DNA from: Agelaius tricolor
Taxonomy: Eukaryota; Chordata; Aves; Passeriformes; Icteridae
Direction: 5' to 3'
DNA: 64,000 nucleotides
NCBI GenBank assembly: GCA_023055355.1
Contig: JALJCS010000050.1
Span: 2,728,001 to 2,792,000 of the forward strand
Shown: piece by piece, positions 59,101 to 64,000 of the stretch
Numbering within the stretch: position 1 is the stretch's first letter
How the letters are laid out: each line of letters starts with the position of its first letter
Translations under genes and position numbers: made by a program
Notes under the pieces: model-generated
What the model was told of the DNA's origin: nothing
The model's input: the letters and a program-made list of their open reading frames with translations, nothing else
Database searches by the model: none

Positions 59101-62100
59101 AGATTTTCAAAAGATTCCTATGGGCAGATAAATTCCATTCATCCAAACTTCTGGGATTTTTAGATTTTTTTCAATTCAGGCTTCCTTTGATACCATCTGA
59201 GTGCAATATTTTTCAGTATCAGTTTGGCTCTTTCTCTGAGATGCCTTAGTGACTGTCAGCAGTTTAGCCTGACACATTTTAGTTTTCCTTTCTGTTCCTC
59301 TATTTTGCAATATCTTTAGCAGATACATTAATAAAGATGGCACAGCTGGCTCTTAGTGCTGAGCACATATTGCTGCACAGAAATCAAGCACTCTCTGCCA
59401 GCCCACAAAATAATACTTGAATTGAGCATTTTCTGGTTTACAGTTTCTGCAGAAGCATCAATGAATCTTTTCTTTCTGAATCTTAAGAGCCTGGTTTGAA
59501 AGAAATGATGTTTTAAGACTGGATAACTCTATAATTGTAACATTTAGTCACATGTTTTGAGTTTGTTGTTGGTTTGGTTTTTTTTAACCCAGAATGAATA
59601 TGATAAAATGGTTGAAGAAAAAGATGCAGAGTTAAAAGTCTGAAGACTTTTAAGACTTTTAAGAACAGCAAAAGCAGTTCTCATCAGCAAGAGCACTGGT
59701 AAGGAGTACTTTCCAATGTTCAGTAATTCAGTGAAGGGGCTGATGTCCTTGTGGAGTGGTTTTATACTGGCTAAGGGCCAGGCACACACAACAAAAACAT
59801 TCACTCATTTTTCTCTGCTGTAGTTGAGCAGAGGAGGGGAAAGAAAAATTCAAGTTGAGATAAGGATTAGGAGAAAAACACTTTGAGGGTAAAGCAGATT
59901 CAAACTTAAATAGCATCAAAATTTTTATTATTAATAGGATTAAAAATGGGTAATGAGAATTAAAATAAACCTTTAAAACACCTTTTTTCCCAATCCCTCC
60001 CTCTTGCCCCCCAACAGCACAGAGAGACAAAAGATGTGATCTTCAGTCAGTTTGTGACTTCTAAAAATCTTTTTTCAGGTTGCTTAGAGAGTTTCTTTTT
60101 CCTGCTGTGCTCTGGGGTCTTTCCCACCAGAGACAGTTCTCTGGGAACTTTTCCAGTGTGGTTTTAATTTTTACCAGTAGCAGTCCCACCCAAGCTGCTG
60201 CAGCAGATCTTATTCTGGGCACTAAAAACTCCAAATGTTTCTAGAAATGAATTGGAGTGGCAGTGTGTTTGTGTCTGCTCTTGCAGATAGTGTGTCATGT
60301 TCTGACTTCCCACTTGGAATAGGAAACTTTTGTTTTAAATATTTCGATTGTGCCCTCTCAGCCCTGTTCTCCCAAGTGTTTTAAGGTCTTACCTTGAACA
60401 TTTCTGATCAAGTTCCTGTTTCTTATAGTGCTTCAGTCTTTTTAAACAAGCTAAAGCAAAGCTTCAAGTATAGGGCTGAAAAGCAAATAGAATTCTCTTG
60501 TGTATCTAATGAGTGTCCCTGTTAATTACTGTCTCACTTGGGACTGTTTTCTTTTTTCTGGGCTGTGCATAGTTAACCCTGTCCTTTATTTAATGGTTTG
60601 TAGGAAAATGAGCTGTCATGTTTGAAAAGTGAACTGGCCTCCCTTAAGGAACAACTGAAAGCAGAAATTGAAGAGAAGGTGGAGTTTTTTATTCACTGAG
60701 CAGTGGGGGTGAGAGGTGTGGCCTGGGCTTGTGCTGTGGGAGGAGTTGGATAAGAAATGAAACTGAACAGAAAAACAGGGACTTTTGAATGCTGGGGTTG
60801 TGCTAAACCTGGTCATATATTTGTGTGAACTTTGTAACAGTCTGTGATTATAGATTATATATAAATTAACAACAAAACAAAACTCTCCTTTATTTTAGTT
60901 AACTTTAACTAGCTAAAGCAAAAAAGTTCCCTAAACTGTAGGGTTTTTTTCAGTGACTTTTGAATGCTGGGGCTGTGCTAAACCTGGTCATATTTTTGTG
61001 TGAGCTTTGTAACAGTCTGTGATTATAGACTGTGCTCTGTAATTACACCAAGAAGATTTTTAACAACTGAATTCAAAGAAATATTTCCTTGCTGTCACAT
61101 AACTCTTTTGTAGGAGAATCTTGTAAAAGAGCACTCTCGCAGTATGATTCCTGAAAGTGAAAAGAAACACAAAGTAACTTCAACTTTTTAATTGCTTTTA
61201 GAATTTGGTAGTGTTTATATGTGTAGAATCAATTGAAGTGCCATGATAATTTATTTGCATTCAACAAAAGACATTGGAATGCTTTGGACTTCAAACTTTT
61301 TAAATTATAGAAAATAAAAATTTATGTTCCTGGGACTCCTAAACCTTGTTTAGATCTATACAGTGAATCTACTCATGTAAAAATAGAAAGTCTCCAAATT
61401 ATATTCCTAAAATTAAAAAGATAAAAATAAAAAATATCTCCTTCAGTGCAGGAAGCCCCTTGGGCAGTCCAACACTGAAGTTTTGTAACTCCTAACAGGG
61501 AATTTTTCTTGTTGCATTTTTCTGCCTGTATTTCTTACTTCTCTGTAGATGATTTTTTTTCCCCCTGGGATAAGAAGGAATTTTAAAGGGTCCTACCATT
61601 CCATGGAGATATTAGACAGCAGTTTCTGGAAGGGCTCCCACTGTGTAATTTTTCTTGCTCAGTTGTTGATTTTTTTATGTCTCTGGAATTGTTTTACTCA
61701 GTCTTAAACGTGTCCATTTGTAAAGGCACTTTTCCTCTATGGAAGAGAACAAAGCTGATCTAGCTGTAAAAATGGTCAAAGTATCAAAGTAGTCCTGACT
61801 GCAGAACTTACCCTTCTTCCCTGTCAGGAGTTCACTTGTGGGTTTCATATTGGAGCAATGGAATCCAGCACCACTTTGATGTTATCTGTCTGAAAAAGGA
61901 CTGCACTGGACCATTCAATGCTTCTCAGTTTAACTTCTAGTGAAAAGACTATTTTAAGTAACACCAATCTTGATATAGCTATCAATCTTTCTCTGAAAGC
62001 CTTTCCCTGCAGTTTTGTTTGTTCCCATTTTCTTTGATGTTTGATATGGTCCACATGTAGTGGCTACAGTTCAGAATAACCTGAATTTCTGCAGATAAGC

Positions 62101-63139
62101 ATGAAGAACTGAAATACAATGTGCCATGAAACTCAGCTCTTCCATAGCTTCCCCTTCATTCTCCTCATTTGGCAACAAAAATAATATAAAAAATGATATT
62201 TCCACCCCACCCCACTTTGTTTGGGTCATTGCTTCATGTTTGGATGGAAAGAGAAGAGTTCCACCATTTCTCTCAGGTGAATTCTTGGACACTCAGACTG
62301 TAAACTGGCTCCTGAGTTGGGCTTTAGATTCCATTCTTGCCCCATAAAATAAAATCTAAAAATAGAAACGTTTTCTTTCCCAGACATATGCTATCAAGAC
62401 TCCTCCAATGGATAAAATGCACAGTGGAAGAAGCACAAACCTGCCTTCAGAGCAGAGCAGCAGGAAAAAGCAGAAAGTGCTTGTGCAGCTGGACACTCAG
62501 TCAGACAGCTCTGAGCACACTGACCTCCTGGTAAGAGTCAGAGAGCAAATCCTGTGCTGAGCACTTCTTTGTGCTCACTGCTGGCTCTGAGAATGAAAAC
62601 AAACAGTTTGGGCTTCCACATTCAAGCCAATATTTATGTGTATATTTTTAATTGATTGGTTCTTTCTGGAATTGTATGTACATAATTAACATTCTTTTTA
62701 TTGAACTGTTTTGCCTCATAATGACATCTTATTTTTTTTTATTTTTCATAGTTTAATATCTTTAGGGGGAAAGAAAAAGTAGTTTTTAATATAGTGTGAG
62801 TAAGTAACTTTTTCATTTATTAGAGCATAGTCTCGGAAGAAGAAATGTTTAAAAATTTGTACAAAGATTATCCACAAGCTTCACAATTACATTCCACAGC
62901 ACCAAAAAAGGTATGTTAGCCTTTCCTAAGATTAAAGCAAGCAGTTAATCAGATTGTTTACTGAAACTAAAGGATGGCTTTATTTTCCTTCCTGGACCCC
63001 AGCTCCATCCAGTGTGAAATCTCCAGGCTCTGCTCTGAAACTCAAAACCATGAGGAGAATGCGCGAGGCGGGCTGGGCTGCGCTCTCCAAAATGGACAGG
63101 AAAAGGAAAATTAAAGATGTTGTAAAGTTCTTTGCTTAA
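41559..63139 (+). CDS. SYCP1: SYCP1, synaptonemal complex protein 1
   Basis: SYCP1 forms the transverse filaments that link paired chromosomes in meiosis. It is a long coiled coil with its N-terminus in the central element and a basic C-terminus on the chromosome axes. Twenty-eight exons are recognised, about 860 codons against 976 in the human protein as I recall it. The order of blocks matches the vertebrate family, for example [12 protein letters not shown] in exon 8, [10 protein letters not shown] in exon 13 and [18 protein letters not shown] at the end. Exon 1 ends in phase 0 and all joins up to exon 21 are in phase. One internal exon is not found (52828-53881), and three lesions affect exons 22, 23 and 27/28. 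It could be a functional gene with sequence errors, or a decaying copy. Exon details are in the three entries below. Confidence 0.85.
43801..43898. repeat. Tandem duplication of about 50 bp
   Basis: The unit with 'ctttgttttatctgtaaaac' and 'aatgaattcagtggtttcc' occurs twice in a row with one or two differences, in SYCP1 intron 3. Confidence 0.9.
44311..46012 (+). mobile_element. CR1 LINE, 3' part with reverse transcriptase remnant
   Basis: The reverse transcriptase is readable in pieces: [54 protein letters not shown] and LVSFCDQVT, typical of avian CR1. Several frameshifts follow. The 3' end has 'ttggactcgatgatctgaga', 'ggtctcttccaacctcatta' and a short run of 'ttctgtga'-type octamers, the standard CR1 tail. 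It is 5'-truncated, about 1.7 kb, sense relative to SYCP1 in its intron 3. Confidence 0.85.
45034..45187. repeat. (GGAA)n microsatellite inside CR1
   Basis: About 38 tetranucleotide units with one extra A near 45132, replacing or expanding a short site within the CR1 body. Confidence 0.95.
46499..58238 (+). CDS. SYCP1: SYCP1 exons 4-21 (coiled-coil rod)
   Basis: Exons: 46499-46672, 47058-47125, 47292-47365, 48717-48775, 49164-49233, 49801-49874, 50288-50396, 50917-51011, 51148-51332, 51777-51844, 52766-52827, 53882-53985, 54468-54585, 54841-54911, 55560-55641, 56481-56543, 57209-57271, 58122-58238. All are rich in E, K, Q and L with heptad spacing, as expected for the parallel coiled-coil rod. 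The exon ending 46672 could instead end at 46663. The exons ending at 54585 and 54911 are followed by GCAAGT, so those introns are GC-AG type. Phase is kept throughout. The exon that in mammals encodes about 36 residues after [12 protein letters not shown] sequence is not found between 52827 and 53882. Confidence 0.8.
50141..50178. repeat. (TCTA/TCTG)n microsatellite
   Basis: About nine tetranucleotide units in an SYCP1 intron. Confidence 0.85.
58815..63139 (+). CDS. SYCP1: SYCP1 exons 22-28, with apparent lesions
   Basis: Exons: 58815-58925, 59593-59698, 60604-60678, 61114-61173, 62384-62530, 62824-62910, 63003-63139. They cover the end of the rod ([16 protein letters not shown]), the linker and the basic C-terminal tail ending in KDVVKFFA and TAA. 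Exon 22 is followed by GGAAGA, not GT. Exon 23 holds an in-frame TGA (59641-59643) within a short duplication of 'gacttttaa' and leaves the frame shifted by one. Exon 27 ends in phase 0, whereas exon 28 needs one carried base; the run of six A at 62904-62909 or the acceptor may have lost one base. A possible polyadenylation signal follows at 63369. Confidence 0.7.
60781..61030. repeat. Duplicated 75-bp block, spaced by about 100 bp
   Basis: The block 'acttttgaatgctggggttg' to 'aacagtctgtgattataga' occurs at 60781-60855 and again at 60956-61030 with few changes, in the intron after SYCP1 exon 24. Confidence 0.85.
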
Positions 63140-63368
63140 AATGCAGAAATACCCAGTGCCCTGGCATTGCTTGCAGGGTTGTTTTTCTCTCAGAGTTAGT
63201 GCTTTGTTGCATTTTTCTGTCATACTCAGTGTGTTCAATACTGTGTTCATTCCTTTACACATATGAACTTTATAGATCTATAACTGCAACCCCTGCAGAG
63301 CCTTTTCCACCTTTCCTCCCTTGTGCTTCAAAATGTTGGGACAAAAATTGGCCAATTTTAAATTTTGA

Positions 63369-63374
63369 AATAAA
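63369..63374 (+). terminator. Possible SYCP1 polyadenylation signal
   Basis: AATAAA lies 230 bp after the SYCP1 stop codon, the first such hexamer downstream. Confidence 0.5.
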
Positions 63375-64000
63375 TAGAACTGCATAGAAAGTTGTTTCAA
63401 AGCTGTTTCTGGCATTAGAAATTCTGGTTTTAAAGAACTTCTGTTCTTTTAAATTTACTCCATTTTTCTTAACACATAAATACATAGTGGAAGAAATGTT
63501 GCTGTTCAATGTATGTTCTTTTACCTGAAGTCCTCTTGCTTTTTCCTGCATTTTAATGGCTGTTAGACCTGTCTTTTTAGACTGTTTTGTTTTCAGTATG
63601 TTAAAATGGTTTTGAAACTTCTAGAATTTCAGTAGAATTGCTTGTATTTAAAAAGATTTCAGCTTCACAAGGAGTAAAAGATGCACGGTATAAGATCGTG
63701 AAAACAATGTTCAGATGCCATTAAATTGTTTATCTGAAATATCAAGTATGGGACTATTTGTTATTGCTTTAAATATTTGAACACAGACAGAAATCACCCA
63801 CCAGCCTTCCTAGGGACCAGCAGAAGTCCAAGGATAGATTAGAACATCTATTTCTGAATTAATCCTTGATTAATCTTGGTTTCACAACAGCAACAAACCC
63901 TACTTCAGAGCCTAGACATAACAAGAAAACTACAAGTACATGTTAAAATATAATGCAAAATCAAAAATCCCAAATGCAGGTGAAGTGGGAAGCAAAATAG
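63375..64000. other. Downstream flank of SYCP1, nothing recognised
   Basis: AT-rich sequence with no exon or repeat that I could identify. Confidence 0.4.

Noticed and set aside
1..64000. tRNA, rRNA or other structured RNA genes
   Set aside because: I saw no cloverleaf-like or known RNA gene sequence. The only tRNA-related matches are the two retroviral primer-binding sites.

Overview
The window looks like nuclear DNA of a bird, most likely a songbird. It carries CR1 LINE sequence with the typical 3' end, several endogenous retroviruses (ERVs), a PIM1-like kinase and an MROH-type HEAT-repeat gene of the kinds expanded in passerines, and a many-exon SYCP1 gene with short introns. No bacterial or plasmid features were seen. 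The species is inferred, not proven.

Layout. 1-13.9 kb: minisatellite and LTR material, then a large decayed class I (gammaretrovirus-like) provirus with gag, pro, pol and env. Its leader is very long and repeat-filled, an antisense LTR is nested in pol, and an open accessory frame of unknown function lies between pol and env. 14.9-20.1 kb: MROH-family gene, plus strand, 14 exons recognised or partly recognised, with one expected exon missing. 21.8-24.1 kb and 32.4-34.8 kb: two inverted copies of a 2.3 kb segment carrying the 3' exons of a PIM1-like kinase. The plus-strand copy belongs to a complete five-exon gene (30760-33221); the minus-strand copy keeps only its last two exons. 24.1-28.3 kb, between the copies: an antisense LTR, the 5' half of a second gammaretrovirus-like provirus (tRNA-His-like primer site, gag), an antisense betaretrovirus-like reverse transcriptase fragment and a probable LTR. 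28.3-29.3 kb: a 134-bp tandem satellite. 37.2-39.6 kb: decayed ERVL remnant with integrase and dUTPase traces. 40.2-40.9 kb: two head-to-head LTR pieces. 41.1 kb to the end: CpG island and SYCP1 (41559-63139, plus), with a CR1 insertion in intron 3.

The host genes are independent of each other: a meiotic synaptonemal-complex protein, a cytosolic PIM-type kinase and a HEAT-repeat protein. The strongest unexplained points are the accessory frame in the first provirus, three apparent lesions near the 3' end of SYCP1, the missing MROH exon, and the inverted PIM duplication with a CTG expansion in only one copy. All exon limits were read by eye from splice sites, reading phase and remembered family similarity; no alignment or search was run.
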